DNA of 64,000 nucleotides, taken from positions 248,001 to 312,000 of the forward strand of contig MU400551.1 of the NCBI GenBank assembly GCA_022578965.1, in the 5' to 3' direction. The stretch comes from Xylaria sp. FL1777. Lineage: Eukaryota; Ascomycota; Sordariomycetes; Xylariales; Xylariaceae. The first letter of the stretch is position 1, and each line of letters opens with the position of its first letter. Below, piece after piece: positions 32,987 to 46,172 of the stretch. The notes beneath the pieces were generated by a model. The model did no database searches, had not been told where the DNA came from, and was given only the letters and a program-made list of their open reading frames with translations. Both the position numbers and the translations under genes were made by a program.

Positions 32987-34463
32987 GGTTTTTTCGGGCC
33001 CAGTAAAGAGGGGTCGGTTCAAATTGAGTGAAAGAACAAAGAATAGGAAAGTTTGTGATTTTCCTATTTCAAGGGAATCTGAACCTAAACAAGAGTTTGC
33101 TTTCAATTATCCAAGAACTATGGTAATAAACTTGAATAACATCGAGCTAGATATAAATAGAGGTCTTAGAGGGCCGATGTCGCAGCGTTAGATGTCTTGA
33201 AAAATTGCCTTTTTAGGAAACCTTAGGTCCATACGTCCTAGTCTAGGTAGGTATTACAGCCACGGCTGTATTCCAACGCCTAGCTGCGCCCTTAAAAAAG
33301 CTAAGCATCTCGTAGTAAATTAGATTGCCCTTGGTGAATACGTGAGCTCACTAATAGTATGTCTAAGCTCGTAATTCACTGACGTCTTACAACAACAGCC
33401 CCTTAACGTGATCTGTAGATTTACAGTAGCTAGCTAGCCGCGACTATAGGGCATAAACCAAAGCTTAGATGAAAGACCGTGTGAATCTTTATGGTATTCC
33501 TTAGAAAGTCATACTTGTAAAGGTGCACAGTTATCCCTGAAACCATGAGCCAAAGTCGGCCTCCACGAGGCATTATTGAACAGGATTGCTGCACTATATT
33601 CTTCCAACATATTAGCATTTCAGTCAAGCATTGCTATACAAAAGAGAGACAGAAAAATAACAATTATTAAAGCATGGGGCGGGTTCCCGGTAACTATCTG
33701 AAGACTAGAGGTGGTATGTTTATAAAGTATAGTAGGTATTGTTAGATACCGAGGTAGATATCCAGACTGGTTTTAATATGTAAGTCCGAGCCCAGTTTCC
33801 CTTCCATTTTGTACTCGTAGTATATAACCGCACAGCTAGAGAGAATAAAATAAGGAGAAAGGCGAAAAAAAAAATAACTAAATTCGCGACCTTCCGATTT
33901 CGCTCTCCCTCTCCTTTGACATGCTGAAGCACGATGCGAGGTTATAGACATTATTCGGAGCGTCTTCTACACTACTGCGTATATACTGGGGTCATAACAT
34001 TCGACAACCTACTTCGCTTTCTCACCCCTCTAGTTTTGTGAGTGACACTTCGCTCGTTCATCTCTCGACTACCTATCAATTGCCGCTATCGGCGTTGCCG
34101 CCGGCTTTACACCCATCCTGCTTCTACTCCACTCCCCCCTTGAACTATCTCGTCGTCACTTAGAGCGATGAAAGGTCTCTACCGGGACTCCTCCAGAGTA
34201 AATACCTACTAGCAGAATTCTTGTGCCGAGTCCGGAAAAAGGGGGCCCGTCAAGATATTCTAGTATAGAGGAAATGTCTCTGCCCGCTTCGACCGATGCT
34301 TAAGTGCCACTTGATGATTATTACCGAAATCAAACGCTATATCATGCTCCCAATTTTACAAAGCGAGCTCATAGATTCATTCCACTCCGGCGATAGTAAA
34401 CGAGATACATGGTCTACCAGCACCCGCAGGATAATCATTGTCAAAATAGAATGAAGGCTAAAT
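32987..34463. other. Intergenic, no gene seen
   Basis: About 1.5 kb between two minus-strand genes: the upstream region of the methyltransferase and the 3' flank of the oxidoreductase. Only short overlapping open frames are present. Confidence 0.5.
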
Positions 34464-35720
34464 CTACGGGCTAAATACAACCAGTTGTCCTAATCTTCCT
34501 GCTCGCTCTGCAGCGACATCAAATGCCTCCTCCCACTCCTCCAGCTTGAAACTTCCTACCACTTGCACAACCTCACGTACATCAAGCACACCACTCGTTA
34601 CCAAGCCCAGAAAAGCTTGACACTCCTCCCGCGTGTACATCCACTTCCCCTTCAGCGTGATCTCGTGACCCATGACGAAGCCATGCGGGATAGGCAAGTC
34701 GTCCAGCAGCCCAGCCATCAGACTAACACGTCCCCCATGTGTCAAGCTCAAGATGGCCGCCTTGAAGTGCGTCGAGTTCTGCGCCACGGTGGGAGAGATA
34801 TCGAGGAAGGCGTCGATCTTGCCGAACTTCTTCAAGGCCGCCATCTCGGCTTCCGCGTCGCCGGTCATCTGGACAGTCTCGACCCTCGGACCGAGCGTCT
34901 TGAGCTTCGCCAGCGCCTCGGAATTCCTCCCCATGGCAATCACCCTAGCGCCCATCGCGAGGGCCACCGCGACGGCAGCGGAGCCGAAGCCCCCCGTGGC
35001 AGGGGAGATGATGATCGTCTCTCCGGCCTGCAGCCCGATGCTTCGGAGGCCGCCGTACGGCACTAGCGCGAGCAGGAACCAGGCCAGTTGCTCCGGGGCA
35101 TAGCCCAGGCCGCCGTCCGCGGGCGAGCCGAGGAGCCTCTTCTCGTCTAGCAGGTGCAGGTTCTCCAGCGGGGCCTTGGCGTACTCGGCGTAGGTGGAAT
35201 CGCGCCACTCCCCTTCCATCAGCTTCTTGCTACCCTCGGTGAATCCCTCGAAGAATCCCACTATGCTCGCTGGAGTCAGCAGGTTACTCTTTTGGGTAGA
35301 ATATTATGCCCCTGATGCATGCTCCCGGCACATATTGGGAGCCCTCAGGTTACTGGAAAGGGGGGGGAATGACTTTAGTGTGCACATACTGAGGAAGGCG
35401 GCGTTTTGGTCGTCGCGCCCGCGGATGGCGAAGTCGAAGCAGACTAGGTCTCCTTCTTTCAGCAGAGCGGCATCAGGTCCGGTAGCCACGACGCGGCCGA
35501 TGGCGCTTGTGCCTATGACCAGTGGGGTGGGATATGGGAGGCCGCGTGTGCCACCGTAGTATACATCGCGCATATAGGAGACGATAGGAGAGTGGAGGAC
35601 CTTGATGATGGCAGACCCTGGTGATGGCTGGGGCGTTGGCACTGTCTTGGCTACGAGGGCCTGGCCGTGGACTTCTTGGACCAATGCCTTATGTGTCGGT
35701 GGTAGTAGGTTCGTAGACAT
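34464..35720 (-). CDS. MDR-family alcohol dehydrogenase-like oxidoreductase
   Basis: Two exons (35720-35390 and 35269-34464; intron 120 nt) give 378 residues. The N-terminal half is a GroES-like domain (GSAIIKVLHSPIVSY, LVIGTSAIGRVVATG, EGDLVCFDFAIRGRDD). The C-terminal half is a Rossmann domain with ISPATGGFGSAAVAVALAMG and AMGR, where an Arg after the second strand hints at NADP. The Cys/His pattern of catalytic and structural zinc in classical alcohol dehydrogenases is not evident, so it is more like the zinc-independent enoyl/quinone reductase branch. It probably reduces or oxidises a small carbonyl or alkene substrate; which one is unknown. The intron is supported by the restored family sequence across NAAFL/TSIVGFFEG. 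Confidence 0.87.
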
Positions 35721-37424
35721 GTTGACTTGAATCAAAATGTTAGACTTATTGATATTATTTAAATAGAAAAGCTGGACTGATATCGTCGGATGAGAGTAGG
35801 GAAAGTCTTTCATCATTGTTCTCCGGCTCTCTAGGTGTACTTATAGTCCAGCGTAGATATCTTACTAACCCTAGAATCCAAGAAAATGAATTATATAATG
35901 CAGGGTGTATTTATAATACACTCGCAAACGTTTTACTGGTCCTTGAATTCTTACAACATGTATCATACATATGGTACACCACGATTTATTTTCTCTCATT
36001 ACGTTGACTATGTTTATTAGATCTGGAGTCATTAGAAATCAGCGGCTATAGGGTAATAGGAGGTGTGCTCACACTTCACAAAATTAATGCCAATGAGGCA
36101 GATAACACTTCATTCATTGAGCTATGCAAGAGAAGCATAAGATTATCTTCATATTGCGGATGTGACCTCTCCGTAGTGGGCGGCAAGTATTAACGACGAT
36201 AAATTCGGATGAGCCATACATGAAGGAGCTTCACCGGAAAGAAGGCAACGTCGTTAATACCTTAAGGAATTAACAGTATATATATGCGGCAGTCCGCGAC
36301 AAGGAGTCGTGTATGGACTCCCTACTACAGCTTTCTATTGAGACTTAGACATACCGAAAAGTGAAATCTAGACTAGATAGTGTTAAGTGTAGTTTCACTA
36401 GCTAAATAACTAGTTCTCTTCCACCACTACGGTTATCTACACAGTAACCGGAGTTCCTCAGACAATAGGCATCTATATCGTCACAAGAAGAAAGAAACAA
36501 GTGTATTTTCCCTATATCCCCATTGAATTCAACGACATCGATGTGTCCAGAAATAAATGTTTTCATTAACCAAAGGGGAAAGACCTTATCTCCGAGGGTC
36601 CGGAATTGATTCCGTGAATAGGCAAGGGCCTTGAACACCGCAGTTTGGTATTAGTCATCACGGGTTACAAATCGTTCCGTGACGTTCTTGGTCCAATAAA
36701 AGCATTTAAACGCCCGGCGGCTGATCAAGAATCTGCTTAATGAAATTCGACGGTCGAATTTCGACCGGTGCCTTTGGCGTTGGGTAGATGATAAATCAAG
36801 ATAAGTATCATACTCATTCAGTATATTCGGAGTCTAGGAGTTGGGTATGAGCTTATACACGTTGTTTTAAGAGTTGAGAAAGTGTCGCTAACGAGTCTAG
36901 AATATCCTCGATTTCTTTCGATGCATGACTCTATCGCAAGAAATCGTAATATACTAACTTAAAACACGTGCCTCTAAATATTTTGTATTCTTTCGGGAGT
37001 GAGAATACCCATCCAAATACCAAAAAAGATCTCGTAGTGTCTAATAAGAAGGTTCCATGCGTAGACCTTGCGTAGTTCTCTTCAAGCTGTATTAAACATC
37101 ACATCACGGCGTCATTAACCAGTTGTTGTCAAATCTTGCCCACCTACTAACCATGTAGAACATCGTGTTGAGATACTACAGATTGTTCTTGACCAACCTA
37201 TACCCACCCATATATGGCTACTGACCCCTTTCTACCTACCTATGTGACTGCCTATCTATCCTGCTACCATCCGTACAGACCCTTCCATACAGACCTGGCC
37301 ACAGTGACCCTTAAACCAGTGTTTATTAGTTAGTATTTTATCTGCTCGTTACCTTTAATGCGAAATAAGTTACGTTAACCTACATCGTATAGGTTGTGAT
37401 CAAGACGTTAACAAAGTTGTACCA
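35721..37424. other. Intergenic, no gene seen
   Basis: About 1.7 kb, moderately AT-rich. The open frames here (for example near 36402-36638) are short and unrecognised. Confidence 0.45.
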
Positions 37425-37429
37425 GAACT

Positions 37430-37581
37430 GGTCAAAGATGTAGAGAAGAGTGCGAATAGCAGATAAGTGATTGTATTCGAGATGACTGGAAGTAAGTAAG
37501 TAGACCAAAGGTCAAAGGGGAAAAGGGTGATATAGATATAGCCCAAGGGTATGGAGTGTACAGTATCCACTTATTCCAACG
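37430..37581. repeat. Solo LTR, copy A
   Basis: About 152 bp that aligns along its whole length with the repeat at 38553-38708, with many transitions and a few small gaps. The shared end reads GGAATAAGTGGATAC on the minus strand. A 5-bp direct repeat GAACT flanks it (37425-37429 and 37582-37586), a likely target-site duplication. The terminal TG/CA bases are mutated in this copy. Confidence 0.65.
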
Positions 37582-37616
37582 GAACTCTACTCCCCAAGTC
37601 GAACTATAGATTCAAT

Positions 37617-38306
37617 TTAACTATAGATTCCACTGCCTGACTCCTCACGATCCAAACCATTTGAAGTGTGTCTATGCGATTGGCGTTGTGCTTCTCCGAG
37701 CCAGGCTCGAAAGTCGAACTGACGCGTCAAGCCTGCGCTCACTTTTCCGTCAAGGGAGTCGGAGGCGTAGGACTCGGTGATGATCTTTCTATCTTCCAAG
37801 CACCAAGTTAGAATGCTGTGTTTTAATCAAACCAAGAAGTAATTATATGTGACAGACAACGATGAAGAAGCAACAAAAGAATCATACCAAATCATAAACA
37901 ATTTCGCCAAGCAGTCGCCAAGGTCCATATCAATGAAGACATCTATCTCCTGTCTATCCCTGCATGGGCTGTAGAAATTGCACGTGCCGAGCCGGCAGAC
38001 GTAGAAGTAGGGCAAACGTCCTGCCAACCGCTTGGCTCTACCGGTAGCTTGACGCTTGCTCGAATATCCACAATGACACTCGGGGTTGGTAGGGTCGTTG
38101 CCACGGTAGTCGTCAAAGACCAAGAATCGAGGACAGGTCAAGCAGAAATAGTACGGTCGTCCTACGTTCCCGTTGGGGTTGGACGATTTTGTGACGAGAC
38201 GCGTGCTGGTTTGACCACAGAGGAAGCACAGAGGTGGCTGTGTTGGAGGTGGTGCTAGTATCACTTCTCTCATGCTGGACAAGTCGGTTGAGATCTGCTT
38301 GTCCAT
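37617..38306 (-). CDS. Small GRF-like zinc-finger protein
   Basis: Two exons are inferred (38306-37888 and 37815-37617; intron 72 nt), giving 205 residues. Two Cys-rich units follow one another. The first is LCFLCGQ...GRPYYFCLTCPRFLVFDD, about residues 26-70. The second is CHCGYSSKR...PYFYVCRLGTCNFYSP, about residues 74-115. Each has the CxCG ... F/YxxC ... CxFF layout of GRF-type zinc ribbons, which in other proteins bind single-stranded nucleic acid. The C-terminal 70 residues have no recognised domain. It is flanked on both sides by solo LTRs of one family, but each LTR has its own target-site duplication. Function unknown; the C-terminal exon is inferred from splice signals only. Confidence 0.6.
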
Positions 38307-38552
38307 GTCAGTAATAATGCACTACGGATAGAGCTATTCAGAATAGTTACCGGCATGATTGGGAAACGTTAGTTTGTGGGTTGGGTTTAGAAACTTTCCA
38401 CAAGACAATTGAGCAAGATATGAGGTCACATCTATCTTATAAGCAAAGCCCATACTATAACAGTCACATATGGCGATGCAGTAAGGGGTGAATGACGGAG
38501 CTTGTGTGTTTCAACATTAATACTCATCTCATCCCGGGGGGGTGGTCGTTAT

Positions 38553-38708
38553 TGTCAGAAGGTATAGAGAGGAGTACGATATAGCAGGTAAAAGTAGTGT
38601 ATTCAAGATAACTAGAAGTAAGGAAGGTGGCCTAAAGGTCAGAGGGGATAGGTGATATATATAGCCCAAAGGGTATGGAGTGTACTACTGTATCCACTTA
38701 TTCTAACA
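38553..38708. repeat. Solo LTR, copy B
   Basis: A 156-bp element starting TGTCAG and ending CTAACA, flanked by a perfect 5-bp direct repeat GTTAT (38548-38552 and 38709-38713). Read on the minus strand it begins TGTTAGAATAAGTGGATAC, a common retrotransposon LTR style, and it contains a TATATATA stretch. No internal element region is attached, so it is a solo LTR left by recombination. Confidence 0.8.
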
Positions 38709-38713
38709 GTTAT

Positions 38714-39857
38714 GATATGTAGATAATCCTGCCACAGCCCGCAAGATGACAGGTTAATGTAGAGCAACCGGTCAATTATTGATTGGTACATACTTGACTA
38801 TCTTTGCATTAGGAACAACGAGCAGGTGCTGAGCCATGGCACAACCGCCGGGGGAACTAAGATCTCCCCAAGATTCGGTTGGTTCGCTGATGTTGGCACG
38901 GGCCTCGTTGTTCGCATCGAATTATGTAACGAGGTATCTCATCACTTAGCCCGATTGTCGAAGTAGGGTTTACAACAATATAGAAGGCTACACAAGGCTC
39001 ATTGGCATTCCCCAAACACTACATCCAAACGGACCAGACGCAGTTGACCAATCGGCACAAGTGAGTGCAACGCGCCTATCAACATATTACGTACCCTGCT
39101 TGATTGATTGGTTTTTATGGCGTTGACTACGCGTTAAGCACCGAGAGCTGGCTTGGATACCGGAATGTTGTATCACAGAAATGCTCGGACCACGACAGAA
39201 AGAGCGGATATTGCGTTCGGGCTGATGAATTGAGCATGTGGGAGTCTTCACCCTCCGTTTGCAACCCAACGGCGGGTGCCAGCTCCTAGCGACTGGCTGG
39301 TAGGACTTGAAGCACGCTGCGGCCGCGGGCGACGGGCGAATCTTGGCTGAGGTCGAGTCTGCCGAGGATGTAAAACGTGCAGTCTGACGCTTTTCCGTCG
39401 AGAAGTTCTGAAGGATGGTCTTGTGAACGACTGTCGCGTTGTAGCAGACCTCGAAATCTTGTGACTTCAACACGCGGTCCATGGCTACTAAATGGGCGCA
39501 ATCCAGAGGGCAAGGAAGCGTCCAGTCGGACAGAGGCTATGTCCTAGGGTCAATAGTAAGTACGGCCATTGTTGGTGAGGCTGCGGGAGGAGGTGGTGAT
39601 AGGTATAGGAGCCGTAGTATCGCGCAATCACTCTCGCAGTAGACATTGTAGGTAGGGATTGTGGCAGTCGGCAGGCAGCTGGCAAAGTTAGCCAGGCTGA
39701 CCCTGGGTATACTAAGTGGGCGAGTGCGCTACGCTTATGCTTACGCATACGCAGTAGACTGCCTACCCGTGTTACGCCCTTACTTGATTTGGCTTGGCTT
39801 TCACTTTGGCTGATACTTTATAAAGTGGGCGAGCTGAAGCCAAATAAAGCGGGGGCG
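38714..39857. other. Intergenic, left flank of the transposon block
   Basis: About 1.1 kb of normal composition. Minus-strand frames at 39087-39513 are open for up to 131 codons in two phases, with no recognisable domain and no clear gene structure. The composition changes abruptly near the LTR at 39863. Confidence 0.45.
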
Positions 39858-39862
39858 TGGCA

Positions 39863-40037
39863 TGTTGAAAGCATAGTAATACACTGAATAAGTGGAGAAT
39901 ATAGGTACAAGTATGTATATTAACCATAAGTAAAGTTAGTAAAAGAGTACCCTTTGTACTAAGCAACAGTAACTAGAAATACTCTAAATCATGTGCTATC
40001 TTTATACTAGAATTACTAGTTGTTATAATATATAACA
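39863..40037. repeat. Copia element left LTR (3' LTR in element orientation)
   Basis: 175 bp, the same length as the right LTR. I count 16 differences between the two, all transitions (C/T or G/A), as RIP produces. The adjacent purine run (minus strand, 40038-40046) is the likely polypurine tract. Confidence 0.92.
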
Positions 40038-41049
40038 CTCCGCTTTAAGCGTAATTTTAGTATACTGCTATTTATAATATAAGTTCTGTTTTTTTAATTG
40101 TTCTTGTATAAAAACCTTTAGCTTTTTTTTTACTACCTTGCTAAGTTAAATAAGGGGCTTTAAGAAAAAAAGCAATAATTATTAGATTATTTAATAGCTT
40201 TATAAGCTTTAATTTTTATAGTGCTTTTTTATTGCTTGAAAATAAGTTTAAATAAAGCTTTAGTGCTAATATTTGCTAAGTTATAGTTTTTAAAAACTTA
40301 TTTTGTTCGAATTAAGCTTTTGCGTTTAAGTTCTTTAGTTTTATAATATTTAATTTAAATGTGCTTTGTTTGTTTATAATATATAAAGTTATTAATTAGC
40401 TATTTAGTACTATTATTATTAATACTAATTTTAATTAGTTAGTTATTATTTAAGAAAATTTTTAGTTTGTTTAAAAGTTGTTATAAGTATATGCTTTTTA
40501 AAAACACGCTAAATAGTAATATATACTTAGCTTTATAGCTAAAAATTATAACAAATAATTGTTTTTATAATTTTTAGCTAATAGTAGCTAAAGCAATAAA
40601 AAAAATATAGCATTTTATTAAAATGCTATTAAACTTATTTTTTTTATATTTAGCGTTTAAAAACTTTATAAACAAAGTAATATTACTATTAAATTTTAAG
40701 CTATAAGTATTAGTTTTAGTAAAATAGCATAATATGTTTTTAGTAGCTTTTAAGTATTATTATATTAAGTTTATTAAAAACTAACTTAGTTTAAATATTA
40801 AGTATGTTATATTTGCTTTAGTTTTTATTATAGCATATATTAATAAGCTAACAATTTTTTAATATTTAGTTTAAATTAAAGTATTATAATAATTCTTTAA
40901 AAAAGGCTTAAAAGTTTTCTTAAAGTTTATAAGTACTAATTTAAGCTTAATATTTTTTTTAAAGAAAAACTTTTTAATAATTTAACAAATATATAAAGTT
41001 TAAATAACTTATAGCTTTTTAGCTTTTTAGTTTTAATATATTTTCATAC

Positions 41050-41190
41050 TTAAAAAATATTTATAAGATTTTATATTAATAATTTAAAATTTATTAGCTA
41101 GCTTACCTTTAATGTTTGCTATTTTTTGTTTATTTTTCTTAAAAATTAATATGTTGTTTATATATATAGCTATAATAATTTTGTTTTTAT
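41050..41190 (-). pseudogene. Copia reverse-transcriptase core, RIP-degraded
   Basis: The minus strand reads IIIAIYINNILIF, then NKQKIANIKGKLANKF, a stop, and YKYFL. This is the order of the copia reverse transcriptase around YVDD, including the later KYFLGM segment. The catalytic Asp-Asp has become Asn-Asn, and a Gln/Glu-type codon has become a stop. Confidence 0.75.
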
Positions 41191-44100
41191 AAAACAGAGC
41201 TTTATTTGTTTTAAAACAGGTTTATTTAAAGTCTAAAAAAAATTGCAATAGTATATTATACTAGATTTTAAAGAACTGCTTTAAGCTATATAATGCCTTT
41301 TATAGTTTATAGATCTTTTTAGCTTTTTTATAGCCGGAAAAAAGTTGTATATATATATTTTTATTAATTTTACTATACAAAAAAGCAGTTTTAACGTTTA
41401 AATAATTAAATTTCTAGTTATAAATTGCTGCTAATATAAAAAACGTTTTATATATTTTTTAATGAATTATTAAAACAAACGTTTTAATATAATTAATGCT
41501 ATATTTTTGTTTAAATCTTTAAGTAATTTAGCAAGCTTTATACTGCATAATAATATTTTTAAAGTTTAACTTAAGCTTATAAACCTATTTGCTAATAAAA
41601 ATATAAAAACTTAAATTGTTATTTATAATGTTTTAAGTTTTATTATTAATTAAAAATTACATTTTTTTTTTTATAGCTTTTAACTAATGTTTTTATTTAA
41701 GTAATTATAAGGCTTTTAAATATGTTTTTAGTTTTTTTATAAAACTATAAATAGTAGCGTTCTTTATTATTACATTATAATATGCTGCAATATTTAAGTT
41801 TTTAACTTTTATAAAGTTTAATAGTTATTATAAAAGTATAAATGTATTAGTTTACAGTTTTAACTTTTGTATTTATTAAGTAATACTTTTTAAAAAAGCT
41901 TACTTTTGCAGTACGGTTTTTAATTATAAAAAGTTAACAGTTTATTTTTTAGCTTTATTGCTTTTAAATGCTTCCGTAAAGCGTACTTTTTTAATAAGTT
42001 ATGTTAAGTAAGCTTATTTGTTAACAGGTCGTTTTTAAAAATGCAATTTGTTTAATAATTTGTTTTTTAGTAATTATAGTTATTAATTAAATTACTGTTT
42101 TAATAAATTCTTTGCTTTAATTTAGTTAGCAAATCGTTTTAAAAATAATAGTTAATTTATAAGTATTAATAAATACTTAATTAATTAAAAATACTATAGT
42201 ACTATTTTAGCGCAAAAAAAAACAAAAAAATTAAAGCTAAAAACTAGTAAAATATAATTTTTTAAGCTTAAAGTAACGTTTTTATTGCAAAAGATTTCTT
42301 TTGCTTTTTTAATAGCACTTATTATAATGTTCTAAAAACAATAAATATTATTAGCGTTATATTTAACTATAATTAAGATCTTAGCGTAATTTTTTAGCTT
42401 TTTAAGCTTTGTTTTTTTTAGTATTAGCTTGTAAGCTTGTTTGCTTAAGCGCTTTTAAAACTTTCTGTTTAGCTTTTTTTTAGTTTAAGCCTTAAAAGAA
42501 AACAAGCTGTTTAGCACTATATTTAGTATATGTGCCTAAATCTAAATTATAGCCCGTAAAATCTTACTTTAAAGTTTTAATAAAAGCTTAAAATCTAAAA
42601 AAACAGCTTTAATTATTTTTTAAAGCGTTTAGTGCAATTTTTTTATTAAACTAACTTATTTATATTAATAAAGTGCTAAAAATTTAAGTTAAACGCTTTT
42701 TTATATAAAAAAACTAATAATTACTTAGTTTTTAAATTCTTTGCTATTATTAGTTCTATAAAATTAAACCTTTATATTAGTTTATGTTTTAACTTATTTA
42801 ATATTTAGTTAAATAAAGTATTTAGCATTAAACTTTTGTTTTAATAAGTATATTTTTAGAAATTAAGTTATATTGTTTATTATTAATAAATAGTATAACT
42901 TGTTTATAAAAATTACTAGTATAACTAAGCTACCTAAATTAATATATTAGCAAGTATTTCTTTGTAAAGCTTATAAAACTATAGTATAATTATTTTTAGT
43001 AGTTTTTTTAGCTAATATATATAATTTGCATACTATATTATTATAGTTATTAATAATTTAAATGTTTTTTTTTAGAGCTACTTTGCAATAGTTTTAAAAG
43101 TTTATATAGCTAAAGCGTTAATATAAAAGCATTAAAAGTACTATTAAACTTAAACTTATAGTTATAAATGCTATTAATAATTTTTTTAATTCTAAAGGCT
43201 TTTAGTAGTTTAAACAAGTAGTAATAAAATAATTAAAAAGGTAAAATTTATTATATAGCTGCTTATATATTATTAATGTTTAGTAATTTAAGCAATTAAG
43301 TAATATAAAAAAGATTTAAGCTTTAAATTTATTTTGTTTAAACTTAAAGCTTTGTTATACTATAAAAGTGCTAATTAAAATAAGGTTTAGTTTTATATAT
43401 AAAACATATAAAACATTTTTTAAAGTAATAAGTTTAATGTTGTTTTTTTGTTAAATTATTAAAGTAACTTTATTATTGCTTAGTACTATTGCTTTAGTAC
43501 TTATACCTTTTATTTTAAAAGGTTTAATAAAAGGTATATATGTTATAAATATTTACTATTTATAGTAAATATAGCATAAAGCCTTTATATTAAATAACTA
43601 GTTAAAAAACTTAGCTATTAATAGTTTTATAAGGACTTTTAGTATTATTTTAAATATGTTTTTTAAAAACAATATAGCATAAGCTTAAACGAAGTTAGTT
43701 TATAACAAAAAAGTATTATATTAATTAATAAAATGCTGCATTGCTTTATTTTACTTAATATAATAACTTTTAAAGTTTATAGCCTTTAAAAGGTTATTTA
43801 GACTTATGTTAAAAATACTAATTAAAGGCTTATTTTTTTAGTAGTAAGCTATTCTTTTGTTTTATTTTAAACAACATATATTATTATTATAGTTGCTATA
43901 AATAATACTAAACTATTTATAAATAAAACAAACTTTTTAAAAAGGTTTTATATAGTTAAAAGGTTTTTTCTTTTTAACAAAACTTTTAAAGTTATTATTT
44001 AAGCGTTATTAATTGCTTTAATTAATGCTTAGTTTGCTACGTTTAATAAAATAAACTTCATTATTTTTATTAGCGTTATTTAAATAATATGCTAATATTA

Positions 44101-45577
44101 CTAAAGCATTACGTTTAGCATTCCTAAATAGCTTTATTTAATAATTATAAGCTTTAAATATTAACTTTTTTAAAGTAATTAAAAATTTACTACTAATGTT
44201 TATAATAAAGTATATAATAGTTATAAACGTTTTCTAAGTATTAAAAGCATTACTTAAATTTGTTATATATTATAGTTGCTTAAATTAATTAAAGATTTTT
44301 TAGTTAAGTTAAAAAAAATCAATAGTTTAACAGTTATTAACTTAATGCTTATTATATTTATTAATCCTTTTTATTTATGCTAAAATCTTTTTTAATAAAG
44401 CATATAATAAGTCCAGTAAATAATTTGCTTTTTGTTGCTAATAATAAGTAATTAATTAACAATATATAGCATAAATATTTGTTTTATTGTTTATGTTTTA
44501 TTTTTGCTTAATAGTTAAGTTTAGTTTGCTTTTAATGCTAGCTAATAAGTAATTATTTATAGTAGTTTAATAAATTTAATGTTTAATAAAAGTATTTTAA
44601 GTAATATTATTTGTATTATTAAAAAGTTTTATAAGCTTAAAAAAAGTGCTGTTAAATATGTTTTTAATGCTTTTTTTTAGCGCAGCATTTTATAATGCAA
44701 TATTAAAGTTATTTTAGTTAGCACTTTTATTTTTAAGTTTAAGTATATTAATAAAGCTAACGCTTAACTTTACTAACTTAAAAGCTTAAATTTTAATATT
44801 ATAGTTGTTTATATTAAGCCTTTTAAGCTTAAAGCATTATAATATAGTATTGTTAATATAAAGGTTAAAAGTTAAAATAGTAAATAAAATAATAAATATA
44901 AGCAGTATTAAAGGCGAAATAAAGGTATTCTGCAAAAAAAAAAGCTGCTTTTTTTTTAGCTAAAAAACAAATAAGTTATTATTTAAAGCTTTTTTCTTAA
45001 CTTCAATCTTTTTGTTATATATAAGTAATATATTAAAGCATTGTTATTTTTGTAGTTTATTTTTTTTTAAGCTTTAAAAAATAAAAGTAAAAACAAAAAG
45101 CCTTTTTTTAAGTATAAAACCACTAAATAGTTAGTTTTAAAAAATAAATATATTATTAAATAGTTTAAATTTATGCTTTTTTAACTGTTTTTTAAAGAAC
45201 TTTAGTTTAATTATAATTAAATATATTAATAAGTAATAATTAAAAGTAAATTTTAAGTCTTTTAAATATTTTAAGTCTTTAGTAAACTTTTGTTTACGTT
45301 TATTAGTAAAAAAAAGAAAATAAATATATAAATAATTTTTTATAAATAACAAGTAATTATATAATGTGTAATCTTTTATTATAAAATAAGTATGCAGTTT
45401 TGCAGCATGTTAACTAAAAGCTAAATAATTATTTAAAACACTAGAAATATTAGCAAGCAGCACTAATAGCAAGTTTTCTTTCTGCATTTTTATTTAAAAA
45501 TGCTATAAAAAGAACAAGTATTTATGTTTAATAGCAAACGGCCTACTTTTAGTAGCTAATACTTTACGTTTAATAAC

Positions 45578-45770
45578 TGTTACGGGAGGTATGAAGCATT
45601 AAAGGTCAGGTATAATAGTTAATATATCTTTAGTTTTATAGTAGGTATTTAATAAAACTAAAGCTTGAAGAAGAAAGGAAACTTCTATGAAATGGGTATA
45701 AGAAGGATATTTTATATATATATATAACTTGTAACATGTGCTAAAGTACTTAAGTAGCTTAGTTATAATA
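45578..45770. repeat. Gypsy element left LTR (3' LTR in element orientation)
   Basis: 193 bp. In its first half it keeps G where the right copy has A. In its last third it has T or A where the right copy keeps C or G. All differences I can align are transitions. Confidence 0.9.
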
Positions 45771-46032
45771 ACTATTTTCTTCTTTTTAATTAGGTTGTTT
45801 TTAACTTATATACAAATAAAATCAATTAAAGTAATTGATCTTAAGTATAAGTAGTAAAGTAAAGTAGTGTAAAGTAATTAAGCATAAATATAGTATATTA
45901 AATAAAATGCTTATGTAGTATAGTAGTTAAGGTATTTATATATTTATGCTTATGTTTATGTGTTAAGTTATGTTTGTTTTATGCTATATTTATGGTAAGT
46001 TTTGCGTTTATACTTTTGTTGCTGTGTGTTTT

Positions 46033-46063
<31 letters not shown>

Positions 46064-46172
46064 TTAGCTGCTGCTAAATAATTAGTTTTAGCTATACATT
46101 TTATTACTGCTATTTTTATATTTATTTTATATCTTTTCTGCTTTTTTTTTAATTATTATTTGTATTATAATT

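Noticed and set aside
37430..38708. Zinc-finger gene carried inside one LTR element
   Set aside because: The two LTRs have different target-site duplications and have diverged separately, so they are two solo LTRs, not the ends of one element.
39087..39513. Minus-strand open frames of up to 131 codons left of the transposon block
   Set aside because: Two overlapping phases are equally open, and neither has a recognisable domain or splice structure.
45137..45352. 71-codon minus-strand frame in the AT-rich block
   Set aside because: It lies in RIP-mutated copia interior; Lys/Tyr/Leu-rich composition is what AT-rich DNA gives by chance or as a gag/pol relic.
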